Of a stretch of 64,000 bases of DNA, positions 1 to 11,890 are shown in pieces. Location of the stretch: NCBI GenBank assembly GCA_009926135.1, contig RFPL01000001.1, forward strand, positions 248,001-312,000, given 5' to 3'. This DNA comes from Sphingomonadaceae bacterium (GTDB lineage Bacteria; Pseudomonadota; Alphaproteobacteria; Sphingomonadales; Sphingomonadaceae). Below the pieces are notes generated by a model that saw nothing but the letters and a program-made list of their open reading frames with translations, did no database searches and was not told where the DNA came from. Both the position numbers and the translations under genes were made by a program. How positions within the stretch are numbered: the stretch's first letter is position 1; each line of letters begins with the position of its first letter.

Positions 1-961
1 CGTCAAGTTCCGGTCCGCGCTTGCCCTTCATCAGATCGCCCAGGTCAAATGGCTTGTCGCGGGCGACATGGCGCGTTTCCAGCCGAAACAATGTCGCCAG
101 CTTGCCGATCTCGTACTGTGCCCAATAGGCTTCGGACACCGGCAGCCATTCGCGGTAGGCCTTCTCGGCCACGCTCTCGCGCACCGAATAGGGGCCCTCC
201 GTCTCCGGCTGATGGTTCTCCGCGCCGTCCTTCCAGGCATCGTTGGCGACCTCGTGATCGTCCCACATGGTGATCACCGGATAGAGCTGGTGCAGCCGCT
301 GCAGGTCCGGGTCATTGCGATAGGTCGAAAAACGTTCGCGGTAGCCGGCCAGGGTCACCGCTTCGTCCACGGGCAGCAGGCGTTCGGCCAGGCCTTCCTT
401 GGCGTCCGGATAGGTGCCGCGGGCATATTCGTAGAAATAGTCGCCCAGGTGCAGCACCAGATCGAAATCGCCCGCCTCGGCGGCATGGCGATAGGCGTTG
501 AACCAGCCGAAGCCGTAGTTCGAACACGAGAAGACCGCGATCCGGAACTTGTCGACCTTGCCGACTGGAAGCGTTTTCGTCCGGCCGACCGGGGACTTTT
601 CGCCATCGGGGGCGATGAAGCGATAGAAATACCAGCGGCCCGGCTTCAGCCCCCTGGCCCAGGCCCGGGCGCAGCAATCGTTGGCGGGGGAGGCGGCGGC
701 CTCACCCTGGACCACGACCCGGGTGAAGTCGGCATCCTCGGCCAGTTCCCACTTGAGCGGGGTTTCGTCCCCGCTGGCATAGCGGGTCCACAGCAGGACT
801 TGGGTCGGTCCTGGCTCACCGCTGGCGACGCAATGGGTAAAGCCCTTCGCCCCCTGCGCCAGCACTGGCGCACCGATCCCAGCGAGGCCCAGCAGGCCCA
901 GCTTCATGGCACTGCGACGGCTGGCAGCAAGCAGCGGTGCCTCGGGCGGCGGTGGCAGCAT
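1..961 (-). CDS. PhoD-like alkaline phosphatase/phosphodiesterase (partial, runs off window start)
   Basis: Manual reverse translation from the ATG at 961: MLPPPPEAPLLAASRRSAMKLGLLGLAGIGAPVLAQGAKGFTHCVASGEPGPTQVLLWTRY...; Tat-like N-terminus and PhoD-type 'VASGEPGPTQVLLWTR' and 'LHLGDYFYEY' segments. Confidence 0.85.
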   Translation of the reverse strand, partial: MLPPPPEAPLLAASRRSAMKLGLLGLAGIGAPVLAQGAKGFTHCVASGEPGPTQVLLWTRYASGDETPLKWELAEDADFTRVVVQGEAAASPANDCCARAWARGLKPGRWYFYRFIAPDGEKSPVGRTKTLPVGKVDKFRIAVFSCSNYGFGWFNAYRHAAEAGDFDLVLHLGDYFYEYARGTYPDAKEGLAERLLPVDEAVTLAGYRERFSTYRNDPDLQRLHQLYPVITMWDDHEVANDAWKDGAENHQPETEGPYSVRESVAEKAYREWLPVSEAYWAQYEIGKLATLFRLETRHVARDKPFDLGDLMKGKRGPELD

Positions 962-1035
962 CGGTCTCTCCCTGATCTCTTGGCCGCGCAGACTAGCCTT
1001 GAATTGCGACGGGGCAATGGCGCAGAGGTACCGGG

Positions 1036-1782
1036 ATGACAGAGACCCGTTTTCATGCGCTGCCCGATGGCAGCCGTCTTGCCTTCCGTCGCACGCCCGG
1101 CACTGGCCCGACGCTGGTCTTCCTGCCCGGCTATATGTCCGATATGGCCGGCGGGAAGGCGTGTGCCGTGTTCGACTGGGCTGCTGCCGAAGGGCGGGCC
1201 TGCCTGCTGCTCGATTACTCGGGCTGCGGGGAGAGCGATGGCAGTTTTGCCGATGGCACGCTCAGCCGCTGGCGAGACGAGGTGCTGGCTTTGATCGAGG
1301 CACAGGCGCCGGGGCCAGTGGTGCTGGTCGGCTCGTCCATGGGCGGCTGGCTGATGCTGCTGGTTGCGCTGGCCATGCTGGAGCGAGTCCAGGCGCTGGT
1401 CGGGATCGCCGCCGCGCCGGACTTCACCGACTGGGGCTATGACGCCGCACAGCAGGCGCAATTGGCGGCGGGTGCGACGGTGCTTGAGGACAATCCCTAC
1501 GGTCCGGAGCCGACGCCCACTCATGCGGCCTTCTGGGCCGATGGGCAGTCTCAGCGCTTGCTCGGCGGGCCAATTGCTCTCTCGTGCCCGGTCCGTCTGC
1601 TGCACGGCCAGCGCGATCCCGACGTGCCGTGGGAACTGGCGCTGACCCTCGCTGAACAACTCCATTCGGACGATGTTCAGGTGACCCTGATCAAGGACGG
1701 CGATCACCGCCTCAGCCGCGAGGGCGATATCGCCCTGCTGCTGCGGACGCTTGAAAGTCTCTTTGCTGCGGAGCCGACATGA
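1036..1782 (+). CDS. alpha/beta hydrolase
   Basis: ORF 248 aa; FLPGYMSDM...LLLDYSGCGESDG...VGSSMGGW nucleophile elbow, C-terminal DGDH. Confidence 0.9.
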   Translation: MTETRFHALPDGSRLAFRRTPGTGPTLVFLPGYMSDMAGGKACAVFDWAAAEGRACLLLDYSGCGESDGSFADGTLSRWRDEVLALIEAQAPGPVVLVGSSMGGWLMLLVALAMLERVQALVGIAAAPDFTDWGYDAAQQAQLAAGATVLEDNPYGPEPTPTHAAFWADGQSQRLLGGPIALSCPVRLLHGQRDPDVPWELALTLAEQLHSDDVQVTLIKDGDHRLSREGDIALLLRTLESLFAAEPT

Positions 1783-2627
1783 TCCTTTCCATTCTGCTGC
1801 CGCTCCTTGCCCAGGTCGGCCCCAGCGTCGGCGTCGGGGCTGGCGGTTCGCTGCCTCAGGCGCCGCTCGAAATCCCGCGCAAGAAGACAGAGGCGGCTGC
1901 CCCGACCGCGTCGCTTTCGCAGGCCGCGCAGTGCCGCAAGCTGCTGGCGACCAGCCCGATCGAGGCCGCGGACTATGCCGAGACCTGGCTGGACAGCGCC
2001 AAGGGCTTCGCCCGCGCCGAACCCGGACAGTGCCTGGGGCTGGCGCGCGCCGCGCAGGGACAGTGGGACGATGCCCAGGCGGCCTTCATGGCGGCGCGCG
2101 AACTGACCCCGGCCAGTGAACCGGCCAATCGCGCGCGGCTGGGCGGCATGGCCGGCAATGCCCTGCTTGCCGCTGGCAAGACCGAAGCAGCACTGGCCCT
2201 GCTTGACCAGGCCCATGGCGAAGCGCTGGGGGCAGGCAGTCCCCGGCTGGCGGGTGAGATCTCGATCGACCGCGCCCGCGCGCTGGTGGCGCTGAAGCGT
2301 GATGGCGATGCTGCCGCTGCGCTCGCCACCGCGCGGACCAACGCAGCCGAGAACGGCCAGGGCTGGCTGCTCTCGGCCACGCTTTCGCGCCGTCAAGGCA
2401 AGCTGGCCGAAGCGCAGCAACAGATCCAGGTCGCGGCTCAGCTGCTCCCGCTCGATCCCGAAGTCGGGCTGGAGGCCGGCGTGATCGCCGTGCTGGCGGG
2501 TAAAGATGGTGCCGCGCGGCGCTCGTGGCTGTCGGTGGTCAAGGCGGCGCCTGGCAGCGAAACTGCACGTACCGCGCAATCGTACCTTGACCAGTTGGGG
2601 CCAGACCCGGCACCATCCGGCCGGTGA
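1779..2627 (+). CDS. tetratricopeptide-repeat-like secreted protein
   Basis: ORF 282 aa, 4-nt overlap with upstream gene; Ala-rich helical repeats, N-terminal signal-like segment. Confidence 0.7.
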   Translation: MILSILLPLLAQVGPSVGVGAGGSLPQAPLEIPRKKTEAAAPTASLSQAAQCRKLLATSPIEAADYAETWLDSAKGFARAEPGQCLGLARAAQGQWDDAQAAFMAARELTPASEPANRARLGGMAGNALLAAGKTEAALALLDQAHGEALGAGSPRLAGEISIDRARALVALKRDGDAAAALATARTNAAENGQGWLLSATLSRRQGKLAEAQQQIQVAAQLLPLDPEVGLEAGVIAVLAGKDGAARRSWLSVVKAAPGSETARTAQSYLDQLGPDPAPSGR

Positions 2628-3607
2628 TCCCCTTATCTGTCCTTGACCTTGTCCCCGTGCGCGAAGGCGGGACCTTGTCCGAAGCCTTCGTCAGCGCGGC
2701 CAGCCTCGCCCACGCGGCCGAAAACGCCGGCTACAAACGCTTCTGGGTGGCCGAGCATCACGCGATGGACGGAATTGCCGGCGGGGCGACCGCGGTCGTG
2801 CTGGCACATGTCGGTCATGCCACACGGACCATCCGGATCGGGTCGGGCGGGATCATGCTGCCCAACCACAACCCCTTCGTGATCGCCGAGCAGTTCGGCA
2901 CGCTCGATGCGCTGTTTCCGGGCCGAATCGACCTGGGCCTTGGCCGCGCGCCGGGGGCAGACAGCCGGATCGGCCAGGCGCTGCGCAAGGACCTGATGCG
3001 GGTGGCGGAATACTTCCCGCAGGACGTGGTCGAATTGCGCGCGCTGGTGACCGGGGAACCGGATCTTGGCCTGCGTGCCACGCCAGGCCTCGGCGCAGCG
3101 ATCGAATTCTGGATCCTCGGCTCCAGCCTGTTCGGCGCGCAGCTCGCCGCCGCGCTGGGCATGCCCTATGCCTTCGCTTCGCACTTTGCGCCCGATCACC
3201 TTGATGCGGCGCTGAAGCTTTACCGCGAACGCTTCACGCCCTCGCCTGCGCTCGACAAGCCGCATGTGATGGCGGCGATGACTGTGCTGACGGCTGAAAC
3301 GGATGCCGAGGCGGTGCTGCTCTCCTCCTCGCTTGAACAGAGCTTCGTCGCCCTGCGCAGCGGCACGCCGGGCCGACTCAAGCCGCCGATCCCGGGTTAC
3401 CGCGAAAGCCTGCCGCCGGGCATGCAGGGCATGCTGGCGCACACCCGTCAGGCCAGCGCCGTCGGTGCGCCGGCGACCGTCCGCGAAGCGATCGGCCGCT
3501 TTGTCGAACGCACCCAGGCGGATGAAATTATTGTCTCTGGCGCGACTTACGATCCGGCCGCGCGTGAACACTCGCTGGCGCTGACGATGGAAGCCCTGGC
3601 CGGCTAA
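2624..3607 (+). CDS. LLM class flavin-dependent oxidoreductase (luciferase-like)
   Basis: ORF 327 aa, GTG start overlapping previous stop; FWVAEHHAMDGIAGG..., RIGSGGIMLPNHNPFVIAEQFGTLDALFPGRIDLGLGRAPG. Confidence 0.92.
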   Translation: MIPLSVLDLVPVREGGTLSEAFVSAASLAHAAENAGYKRFWVAEHHAMDGIAGGATAVVLAHVGHATRTIRIGSGGIMLPNHNPFVIAEQFGTLDALFPGRIDLGLGRAPGADSRIGQALRKDLMRVAEYFPQDVVELRALVTGEPDLGLRATPGLGAAIEFWILGSSLFGAQLAAALGMPYAFASHFAPDHLDAALKLYRERFTPSPALDKPHVMAAMTVLTAETDAEAVLLSSSLEQSFVALRSGTPGRLKPPIPGYRESLPPGMQGMLAHTRQASAVGAPATVREAIGRFVERTQADEIIVSGATYDPAAREHSLALTMEALAG

Positions 3608-3764
3608 GCCCAATGCCTGCCGCGGGTTAGGCAGGTTTCCCTAGCGGCAAACTGGTTGCAGTGGTGACCACTTGTCCGTATCATGAATACGAATGCTGCT
3701 TGAGACGGCAATAATATTGTTTGCACGGGCAACGGCTGAGGGCTGGCCCGCAGGAGTGTGATCG

Positions 3765-6700
3765 ATGGGTGCCAAGTCCGCCAACGGCTCTGCCAATGTC
3801 CTCGAAGCAGCGCTGGCCAAGCGCCTCAGTGCCGCGCTGCTGCCGGGTGATGCGCCCTTCTCGGCCGAGGGTTTGTCCGCTGCGGCCGCATTCCTGTGCA
3901 GCGCCGCCAGCCAGCGCGACGCCGGCGAAGCGGCGATCACGATTGAAACCGTCTCGGGTTCGGCGGCAGAGCGCTTCATGCGGATCGGCGTGATCAATGA
4001 TGACATGCCGTTCCTCGTCGATTCGATTGCCACGACTGTCGCTGCCCAGGGCCTGACGATTGACCGGCTGGTTCACCCGGTCCTGCCGGTCCGCCGCGAT
4101 GGCGACGGGGGGTTGGCCGCCGTGGTCGAGGGTGAGGCTGCCGGCGAAAAGCGCGAATCGATGGTCTACATCGAGACCCGCCGCGCCGACGCCAAGGTCC
4201 GCCGCGCGCTCGAATCCGCGCTGCGCACCACGCTGGGCGATGTCCGCGCCGCGGTGGCCGACTGGCCGAAGCTGCAGGAAGCCATGGCCGCCGACGCCGA
4301 GAGCCTGGCTGATGGCGAGGGTGCGGCGTTGCTGCGCTGGTTCAAGGACGGAATGTTGACCCAGCTTGGCCATGTACTGCGCCACCGCGACGGCACCCAA
4401 TCAGGCGCGCTGGGCATCTGCCGGCGCGGAGCGAAGAGCCTGCTGGGACCCATCTCTTATGACCGCGCCTTTGCCTGGTTCGCGGGCAAGGGCAAGGCGC
4501 GCCGCGGGCCATTGGTGGTCAAGTCCAACCACGTCAGCAACGTCCACCGCCGCACGCCGCTCGATTTGTTCATCGTGCCGGTGTTTGAAGGCGGGAAGCT
4601 CGAAAGCCTCTCGGTCCACGCCGGGATCTGGACCAGCGCGGGCCTTGCCGCTGCACCCACCCAGGTGCCGCGGATGCGCACTCAGTTGACTGACCTGATG
4701 AGCCGCTTCGGTTTTGCGGCGCAGGGCCATGCCGGCAAGGCGCTGGTCCATGCCTTGACCGCGCTGCCACATGACCTGCTGATCGGGTTCGCTGACGAAG
4801 ATCTGGAGCGCATCGCGACCGCGATGATGAGCCTGGTCGATCGCCCCCGCCCCAAGCTGGCGCTGGTTCCGGCGGCGCTGATGCGCCACCTGTTCGCCTT
4901 TGTCTGGCTGCCACGCGATATCATGTCGACCGCGACGCGGCGGCAGATCGAGGCCATGCTGGTTGAGGCGTGCGGCGCGCCGATGCTCGACTGGAGCCTT
5001 GAGGTCGAGGGTAGCCTTGCCGTGCTGCGCTATGTGCTCGACCTGCCGGAAGTGGCCTCGCTGCCCGATGAGGCCGCGCTCGACGCCCGCCTGCAAGGCA
5101 TGCTGCGCGGCTGGAACGAGGCGGTCGAAAGCGAGATTGCCGCAAGCGAGGAGCCGAGCCGCGCCGCGGCCATTGCCTCCCGCTATGCCGAGGCTTTCCC
5201 GCTGTCCTATCGCGGTGCCTATGGCCCGGCCGAAGCAGCGCATGATATCGGCCGGTTGCGCAAGCTGGTTGGCGAGGGTGAGGCAGGCGTGCGCCGCGAT
5301 GCCCGTCTGCATGAGATGGCAGGGGACGAGCCCGGCACCTTGCGGCTCAAGCTCTATCAGCGCGGCGGAGCGATTGCGCTCTCCGACGCCGTTCCGGCGC
5401 TTGAGAACTTCGGCTTCCGGGTGGTCGAGGACCTGCCGACCGAGCTTGATCAGGGCCGGCTTGGCACGATCCACGATTTCCAGTTGGCGCTGCCTGCCGG
5501 ACTGGCCGCCAGCACTGTCATGGCCCGCGCCGGTGCGATCGAGGCCGCCTTTGCCAACGTGCTGAACGGCGCGGCCGAGGACGATCCCTTCAATCGCCTG
5601 ATCACCACGGTCGGGCTCTCGGCGTCTGAAACCAACTGGCTGCGCGCCTGGTATCGCTACCTGCGCCAGGCTGGGCTCAACTATGGGGTGCCGACCGCAG
5701 TCGACGCGCTGCAGCACGCCCCGCAAGTGACGCGCGGGTTGGTCGACCTGTTCGTCACCCGCCACGATCCGGCCTTCAAGGGCGACCGGCTGGCGGCCGA
5801 AGCCAAGGCGCAGGATGCGATCCGCGATGGCTTGGCGCTGGTTTCCGCGATCAACGATGATCGCCTGCTGCGTCAGTACCGCGCCGTGGTCGAAGCGATG
5901 CTGCGGACCAACGCCTTTGCCCCCGCCGGGCAGAACGCGCTGGCTTTCAAGCTCGATTCGGCGCTTGTTCCCGGCCTGCCCAAGCCGCTGCCGTGGCGCG
6001 AGATCTTCGTCTATTCGCGGCGGGTCGAGGGCATTCACCTGCGCTCTGGCCCGGTCGCACGGGGCGGGCTGCGGTGGTCCGACCGGCGCGACGATTTCCG
6101 CACCGAAGTGCTTGGCCTGATGAAGGCCCAGCGGGTTAAGAACGCGGTTATCGTGCCGACGGGAGCCAAGGGCGGGTTCTATCCCAAGCAGCTCCCAGAC
6201 CCGGGCCGCGACCGCGATGGCTGGCTGGCAGAGGGCAAGGCGAGCTACCAGCTGTTCATCCGCACGCTCCTTTCGATCACCGACAATATCGTCGGCGCCA
6301 AGGTGGTCCACCCAAAGCACGTCGTGATCCGCGATGGCGAGGACCCGTACTTCGTGGTCGCCGCCGATAAGGGCACCGCGACCTATTCCGACACCGCCAA
6401 TGCCATTGCCGAAGAACATGACTTCTGGCTTGACGACGCCTTTGCCAGCGGCGGGTCGAAGGGCTATGACCACAAGGCGATGGGCATCACTGCCAAGGGT
6501 GCCTGGCTCTCGGTCCAGCGGCACTTCCTGGAAATGGGCGTCGACGTCCAGACCCAGTCGGTCCGCGTCGCGGGCTGCGGTGACATGTCGGGCGACGTGT
6601 TCGGCAACGGCATGTTGCTGTCCAAAGCCTTGAAGCTGGTCGCCGCTTTCGACCACCGCCACATCTTCCTCGACCCCACGCCCGACCCCGCCAAGAGCTG

Positions 6701-8444
6701 GGCCGAACGCGCGCGGATGTTCGCCCTGCCGCGGTCCTCTTGGGAAGATTATGACAAGGGTCTGATCTCCAAGGGCGGCGGGGTCTTTGCCCGCAGCCTC
6801 AAGGAAGTTCCGCTCTCCAAGGAAGTCCAGGCCATGTTGGGCCTCGACCAGCCGAGCATCGATCCCGACGGCCTGATCAGCGCGATCCTCAAGGCCGAGA
6901 TCGACCTCCTCTGGTTCGGCGGGATCGGCACCTATGTGAAGGCCAGCACCGAGAACAACGTCCAGGTCGGCGATCCGGCCAACGATGCCTTGCGGGTCGA
7001 TGGGTCTGCGGTCCGCGCCCGGGCGATCGGTGAAGGCGCCAACCTGGGCTGCACCCAGGCGGGCCGGATCGAGTTTGCCCTCAAAGGGGGGCGCATCAAC
7101 ACCGACTTCATCGACAATTCGGCCGGGGTCGATTGTTCGGACAACGAGGTCAACATCAAGATCGCGCTTGCCGGGGCCAAGCGCGCCGGGCGGCTCATAG
7201 AGCCTGACCGGGTCAAGCTGCTGGTCGCGATGACCGACGAGGTTGGCGGGATCGTGCTGGAAGACAACCGCCTCCAGGCGCTGGCCCTATCGATCGCCAC
7301 GGCCGGCGGCGCGGCGACCACCGCTTCGCACCTGCGGCTGATCGAGACGCTGGAAGCAAGCGGCCAACTTGACCGCAAGACCGAAGGTCTGGCCGAGGGC
7401 GACGTGCTTGCGCGCCGCGCGGCGGAAGGCCAGGGCCTCACCCGGCCCGAACTCGCAGTGGTGCTCTCCAGCACCAAGCTGGTGCTGCAGGATGCGCTCG
7501 AGCATTCGGCGGTCCCTGACGATCCGCTTCTCGAAGGCGAGCTGCTTGCCGCCTTCCCCGCGCCGATGCGGACAAAGTTCAAGGCCGATATCCTAGATCA
7601 CCGGCTGCGGCGCGAGATCATTGCAACCAAGCTGGCCAATCGCATGGTCAACCGGCTCGGCTTGATCCACCCGTTCGAACTGGTCGAGGAAGAAGGCGCG
7701 ACGCTGGCCCAGGTCACTACGGCTTTCGTTGCCGCCGAGCGCCTGCTTGGGATGGGCGCAATCTGGCAGGGGATCGAAAGCCAGCCGATGCCCGAAGCCG
7801 CGCGCATCCTGCTGTTCGACCGCGCGGCGGCAGCCATGGTCAACCACATGGCTGATCTGCTGCGGGTTTCGGGCGGAGCGCTCTCGGCGGGCGAGCTGGT
7901 TTCCCAGCTCGAAGGCGGCGTAAAGCTGCTGTCGGGCGCGACCGGGCACCTGCTGTCGCGCGAAGGCCAGGCCCAATCGGCTGCGGTGCAGGAGCGGTTC
8001 GTCGCCGCCGGGGCACCGGTGGAACTGTCGGCCGCGGTCGCGCATCTGTTCGATCTTGATGGCTCGGTCGGCCTAGCCATGCTGGCCCGCCAGACCGGGA
8101 CCAAGCCCGAGGCCCTGACCCGCGCCTTCATCGCGCTGGGCCGCGAACTCGGGCTCGACTGGGCGCAACAGGCGGCCGAACGGCTGTCTCCCACCGATCC
8201 GTGGGAGCGCCTGCTGGTCAACAGCCTCGCGCGCGATATCCAGCACATGCGGCTGGATTTCCTGCACCGTCACGCAGCCGAAGAGGGCGAGCCGCTGGCA
8301 GTGGTCGAACGCTGGACCGAAGGCCAGGCCCCCGCAATCCGCCAGTTCCGCGCGGTCGTCACCCGCGCCCAGGCCGCTCCGGCGCTAACCCCGACGATGA
8401 TCGCCCAGATCGGCAATCAGGCCAGGAACCTTTTGGCCCGCTAA
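3765..8444 (+). CDS. NAD-specific glutamate dehydrogenase, large (about 180 kDa) type
   Basis: ORF 1559 aa; [64 protein letters not shown]. Confidence 0.95.
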   Translation: MGAKSANGSANVLEAALAKRLSAALLPGDAPFSAEGLSAAAAFLCSAASQRDAGEAAITIETVSGSAAERFMRIGVINDDMPFLVDSIATTVAAQGLTIDRLVHPVLPVRRDGDGGLAAVVEGEAAGEKRESMVYIETRRADAKVRRALESALRTTLGDVRAAVADWPKLQEAMAADAESLADGEGAALLRWFKDGMLTQLGHVLRHRDGTQSGALGICRRGAKSLLGPISYDRAFAWFAGKGKARRGPLVVKSNHVSNVHRRTPLDLFIVPVFEGGKLESLSVHAGIWTSAGLAAAPTQVPRMRTQLTDLMSRFGFAAQGHAGKALVHALTALPHDLLIGFADEDLERIATAMMSLVDRPRPKLALVPAALMRHLFAFVWLPRDIMSTATRRQIEAMLVEACGAPMLDWSLEVEGSLAVLRYVLDLPEVASLPDEAALDARLQGMLRGWNEAVESEIAASEEPSRAAAIASRYAEAFPLSYRGAYGPAEAAHDIGRLRKLVGEGEAGVRRDARLHEMAGDEPGTLRLKLYQRGGAIALSDAVPALENFGFRVVEDLPTELDQGRLGTIHDFQLALPAGLAASTVMARAGAIEAAFANVLNGAAEDDPFNRLITTVGLSASETNWLRAWYRYLRQAGLNYGVPTAVDALQHAPQVTRGLVDLFVTRHDPAFKGDRLAAEAKAQDAIRDGLALVSAINDDRLLRQYRAVVEAMLRTNAFAPAGQNALAFKLDSALVPGLPKPLPWREIFVYSRRVEGIHLRSGPVARGGLRWSDRRDDFRTEVLGLMKAQRVKNAVIVPTGAKGGFYPKQLPDPGRDRDGWLAEGKASYQLFIRTLLSITDNIVGAKVVHPKHVVIRDGEDPYFVVAADKGTATYSDTANAIAEEHDFWLDDAFASGGSKGYDHKAMGITAKGAWLSVQRHFLEMGVDVQTQSVRVAGCGDMSGDVFGNGMLLSKALKLVAAFDHRHIFLDPTPDPAKSWAERARMFALPRSSWEDYDKGLISKGGGVFARSLKEVPLSKEVQAMLGLDQPSIDPDGLISAILKAEIDLLWFGGIGTYVKASTENNVQVGDPANDALRVDGSAVRARAIGEGANLGCTQAGRIEFALKGGRINTDFIDNSAGVDCSDNEVNIKIALAGAKRAGRLIEPDRVKLLVAMTDEVGGIVLEDNRLQALALSIATAGGAATTASHLRLIETLEASGQLDRKTEGLAEGDVLARRAAEGQGLTRPELAVVLSSTKLVLQDALEHSAVPDDPLLEGELLAAFPAPMRTKFKADILDHRLRREIIATKLANRMVNRLGLIHPFELVEEEGATLAQVTTAFVAAERLLGMGAIWQGIESQPMPEAARILLFDRAAAAMVNHMADLLRVSGGALSAGELVSQLEGGVKLLSGATGHLLSREGQAQSAAVQERFVAAGAPVELSAAVAHLFDLDGSVGLAMLARQTGTKPEALTRAFIALGRELGLDWAQQAAERLSPTDPWERLLVNSLARDIQHMRLDFLHRHAAEEGEPLAVVERWTEGQAPAIRQFRAVVTRAQAAPALTPTMIAQIGNQARNLLAR

Positions 8445-9505
8445 GTGGAGAGTTGCGCAAGGGCCCAGCCGGCAGCTTCGGCGACAACCGGGTCCGGATC
8501 GGCCGCCAGCGCCTGTACCTGCGGCAGCAGCGCGGCTTCACCGCTGTTTCCGGCGGCGTAGAGACAATTGCGCACGAAGCGGTTGCGGCCAATCCGCTTG
8601 ATTGGCGATCCGCTGAACAGCTGGCGGAACGCCGCATCGTCCAGCGCCAGCAGGTCGGCCAGCCGCGGCGCCGCCAGCTCGGCGCGGGGCAGGAAGGCAC
8701 GCATGGTGTGGGCCGTGCTGGCAAACTTGTTCCATGGGCAAACCGCCAGGCAATCGTCGCAGCCATAGATCCGGCTGCCCAGCGCCTTGCGGAACTCTTC
8801 CGGCACGGGTCCTTTGTGCTCGATCGTCAGGTAGGAAATGCAGCGCCGCGCATCGAGCTGGTAGGGCGCGGGAAACGCGTTGGTCGGACAAGCGGTCTGG
8901 CAAGCCGAGCAGGTGCCGCAGCGGTCCTCCCCCGGCTCGTCCACCGGTAGCCCCAGCGTCGTATAGATCGCGCCGAGGAACAGCCATGAGCCATGCTCGC
9001 GGCTGACCAGGTTGGTGTGCTTGCCTTGCCAGCCGAGGCCGGCGGCCTGGCCCAGCGGCTTTTCCATCACCGGGGCGGTATCGACGAAGACCTTGACCCC
9101 GATGTCTCCCAGGCCGCGCTTCGCTGCTTCTGCCACCAGCCAGCGGGCCAGTGCCTTCAGTGCCTTCTTGACCGTGTCGTGATAGTCCGAGCCTTGCGCA
9201 TAGACCGAAATCCGCGCCCGGCCTAAGCGTTCGGCCAGTGGATCGGCGCCGGGGGCGTAGCTCATGCCCAGTGCAATCACCCGCTCTGCTTCGGGCCACA
9301 GGCCTTGCGGGCTGCGGCGGTGGTGGGCGCGATTTTCCATCCAGTCCATGGCGCCATGGCGGCCTTCGCCCAGCCATTCTTCCAGATGCCGGGCGCGCAA
9401 GGGGTCCTCCGCCGCAGCGGTCACGCCGCAGGCAGCAAAGCCCAACCGCTGCGCTTCGCGCGCCAGATCGGCCTTAAGCGCCGTGATTTCGGCAGCGTTA
9501 ACCAA
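8441..9505 (-). CDS. queG: epoxyqueuosine reductase
   Basis: ORF 354 aa; [16 protein letters not shown] and [11 protein letters not shown] 4Fe-4S motifs, ALGMSYAPG. Confidence 0.93.
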   Translation of the reverse strand: MVNAAEITALKADLAREAQRLGFAACGVTAAAEDPLRARHLEEWLGEGRHGAMDWMENRAHHRRSPQGLWPEAERVIALGMSYAPGADPLAERLGRARISVYAQGSDYHDTVKKALKALARWLVAEAAKRGLGDIGVKVFVDTAPVMEKPLGQAAGLGWQGKHTNLVSREHGSWLFLGAIYTTLGLPVDEPGEDRCGTCSACQTACPTNAFPAPYQLDARRCISYLTIEHKGPVPEEFRKALGSRIYGCDDCLAVCPWNKFASTAHTMRAFLPRAELAAPRLADLLALDDAAFRQLFSGSPIKRIGRNRFVRNCLYAAGNSGEAALLPQVQALAADPDPVVAEAAGWALAQLST

Positions 9506-9552
9506 ACTTCCTGTTGCTCCTGTTCACTCCGCCTCCATAGTGGCCGCTGTCT

Positions 9553-10539
9553 ATGAAGCTAGGGGAAGCACCGATGGCGAGCAACGCGGGTTGGCAGACA
9601 GCCCGCCCCCTGGCAATCGAAGCGCGCGGACTGGTCAAGCGGTTCGACGGGTTCACCGCGGTCGATGGAGTCGACATCTCGGTTCCCGAAGGCGCGATCT
9701 ATGGCATCCTCGGCCCCAACGGCGCGGGCAAGACCACGACGCTGCGGATGCTGCTGGGGATCATCGATCCTGACGAAGGCGTGCGCCGCGTGCTGGGGCA
9801 TGACCGCCCGCATGAGATCAGCCACGCGATCGGTTACCTGCCCGAAGAGCGCGGACTCTATCCAGCGATGAAGGCCTATGAGGCGATTGCCTTTCTGGGC
9901 GCGCTGCGCGGCCTGCCGCTGGCCGAAGGGCGCAAGCGCGGACGCGCCATGCTGGAAGAACACGGCCTGGGTTATGCGACCGAGCGTCAAATCCGCCAGC
10001 TGTCCAAGGGCATGGCCCAGCAGGTCCAGCTGCTAGGCACCCTAGTCCACGAACCGAAACTGGTGGTGTTTGACGAGCCGTTCTCCGGTCTCGATGCGCT
10101 TAACCAGGGCAAGCTGGAAAAGATGATCCGCGCGCTCGCGGCCAAGGGCACCACGGTGATCTTTTCGACTCACGTGATCGCCCATGCCGAGCGGCTTTGT
10201 GATGAGGTGGCGATCATCGCCGGGGGCAAAGTGCCATTTGCCGGTCCGGTCGATGTGGCGCGCGACCGGATCCGTCCGCAGGTGCGCCTTGAAACGCGGG
10301 CCGGGGACGGGCCGTGGCGTGCGGCGCTGCCTGCCGATGCGCGGCATGAAGGGGACTATTGGCTGTTCTCGCTCCCCGAAACCGGGATCGAGCCATTGCT
10401 CCGCGCGCTGATCGAGGGCGAGGCGGGCATCCTTTCGCTCTCGATCGAGCGGGCCGGGCTGCACGATGCCTTCGTCGCGATTGCCGGTGAAGCCGCCGCG
10501 CGGGCGCTCGAAGAAGGCAATGGCGAGGAGGCCCGCTGA
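9553..10539 (+). CDS. ABC transporter ATP-binding protein (NatA-like)
   Basis: ORF 328 aa; Walker A GPNGAGKTTT, LSKGMAQQVQ signature, VVFDEPFSGLD Walker B. Confidence 0.93.
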   Translation: MKLGEAPMASNAGWQTARPLAIEARGLVKRFDGFTAVDGVDISVPEGAIYGILGPNGAGKTTTLRMLLGIIDPDEGVRRVLGHDRPHEISHAIGYLPEERGLYPAMKAYEAIAFLGALRGLPLAEGRKRGRAMLEEHGLGYATERQIRQLSKGMAQQVQLLGTLVHEPKLVVFDEPFSGLDALNQGKLEKMIRALAAKGTTVIFSTHVIAHAERLCDEVAIIAGGKVPFAGPVDVARDRIRPQVRLETRAGDGPWRAALPADARHEGDYWLFSLPETGIEPLLRALIEGEAGILSLSIERAGLHDAFVAIAGEAAARALEEGNGEEAR

Positions 10540-10540
10540 A

Positions 10541-11788
10541 ATGACCGGACGACTTTCCACCCTCGCCGCCGCATTCGTCATTGCCCGGCGCGATTTCACC
10601 GCGATCCTCTTTTCGCGCTCGTTCTTCTTCTTCCTGCTCGGGCCGCTGTTCCCGATCATGGTCGGGGGGCTGGCCGGCGGGATCGGCAAGGAAGTGCAGA
10701 GCAATGCCGCGCGGCCTGAGCTCGGCATCGCCATGTCGGCCGCTGATAGCCAGGCGCTGCTGGCGGCGCGGCAACGGCTGGAGCCACAATTGGGTGCTGC
10801 CATACCCATGCTGGTCGTGGTCAGGAATGTCGGACCCGGCGAGAGCTTCGATGCCGCCGCCGCCATGCAGGACAAGCGCGTGAACCTTGCCGCGGTGGTG
10901 ACCGGCACCCTGCAAAGACCCCAGCTTGCGGGTCCGGAAGAGCGCATCGCCGACTGGCGCGGGCCAGTCGCCGTACTGGCCGGCGAAGCACAGCGCACTG
11001 GCGCGACCGATTACCCCACGGTCGACCTGGCGCCCCTGAAACTTGCCACCACGGCGGACGAAGCGCGTAGCCGGATGGTCACGGCGCAGCTTGGCCAGAC
11101 CGTGCTGTTTCTGCTGACCATGTTGCTGGCCGGGATGGTTCTGTCCAACCTGGTCGAGGAAAAGGGCAACAAGATCATCGAGGTCCTGGCCGCCGCGATC
11201 CCGATGGATGCCGTGTTCCTGGGCAAACTGTTTGCCATGCTGGCCGTGTCCTTCGTCGGCATCTCGGTCTGGGCTGGCGCGGGGAGCGCGGTGTGGCTGG
11301 CAGCGGGCGGAAGCCTGGGCCAGTATCCGGCCCCGGCTGTCGGCTGGCCGCTGTTCTTCGCGCTGGGCACGGCCTATTTCGCGATGGGCTACCTGCTGCT
11401 CGGCTCGCTGTTCCTGGCGATCGGTTCGATGGCCAGCACCGTGCGCGAGGTGCAGACCCTGTCTATGCCGGTGACCATGCTCCAGCTGCTCAACTTCTTC
11501 TTTGCCTCGTGGGCGATGGCCCGGCCGGGCTCGGCGGTAGAACTGGCGGCGATGATCGTGCCGTTCAGCTCGCCCTTCGCCATGCTGGCCCGCGCCGCGC
11601 AGAGCGATGCCTTGCTGCCGCACGTGCTGGCGCTGGGCTGGCAAGTGATTTGCGTGGCGGTCTTTGTCCGGGTCGGGGCAACGCTGTTCCGTCGCTGGGT
11701 GATGAAGAGCGGCCCCGCCCGCAGTGATGGCAAGGGGCCCTGGAGCCGACTGTGGTCAAAGGTGTTTACGCGCCGGGCCGTGCGCTGA
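10541..11788 (+). CDS. ABC transporter permease (NatB-like)
   Basis: ATG at 10541 in ORF 10466-11788; multiple TM segments, NLVEEKGNKIIEVLAAAIPMDAVFLGKL; directly follows ATPase. Confidence 0.88.
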   Translation: MTGRLSTLAAAFVIARRDFTAILFSRSFFFFLLGPLFPIMVGGLAGGIGKEVQSNAARPELGIAMSAADSQALLAARQRLEPQLGAAIPMLVVVRNVGPGESFDAAAAMQDKRVNLAAVVTGTLQRPQLAGPEERIADWRGPVAVLAGEAQRTGATDYPTVDLAPLKLATTADEARSRMVTAQLGQTVLFLLTMLLAGMVLSNLVEEKGNKIIEVLAAAIPMDAVFLGKLFAMLAVSFVGISVWAGAGSAVWLAAGGSLGQYPAPAVGWPLFFALGTAYFAMGYLLLGSLFLAIGSMASTVREVQTLSMPVTMLQLLNFFFASWAMARPGSAVELAAMIVPFSSPFAMLARAAQSDALLPHVLALGWQVICVAVFVRVGATLFRRWVMKSGPARSDGKGPWSRLWSKVFTRRAVR

Positions 11789-11890
11789 ATCCGGTCCATT
11801 CCGGAGCGGCTATTGACTCTTAGGTAAGTTAGACCAAGTAAGTCTTGATAGGAAACTGATTGCGGCCCACGCAGCAGAAGAGGATTCGCC

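Noticed and set aside
4401-6662. 753-aa antisense ORF inside the glutamate dehydrogenase gene
   Set aside because: High-GC frame artefact: low-complexity His/Arg/Gln/Gly-rich translation with no recognisable domain, while the + strand gene has clear GDH motifs.
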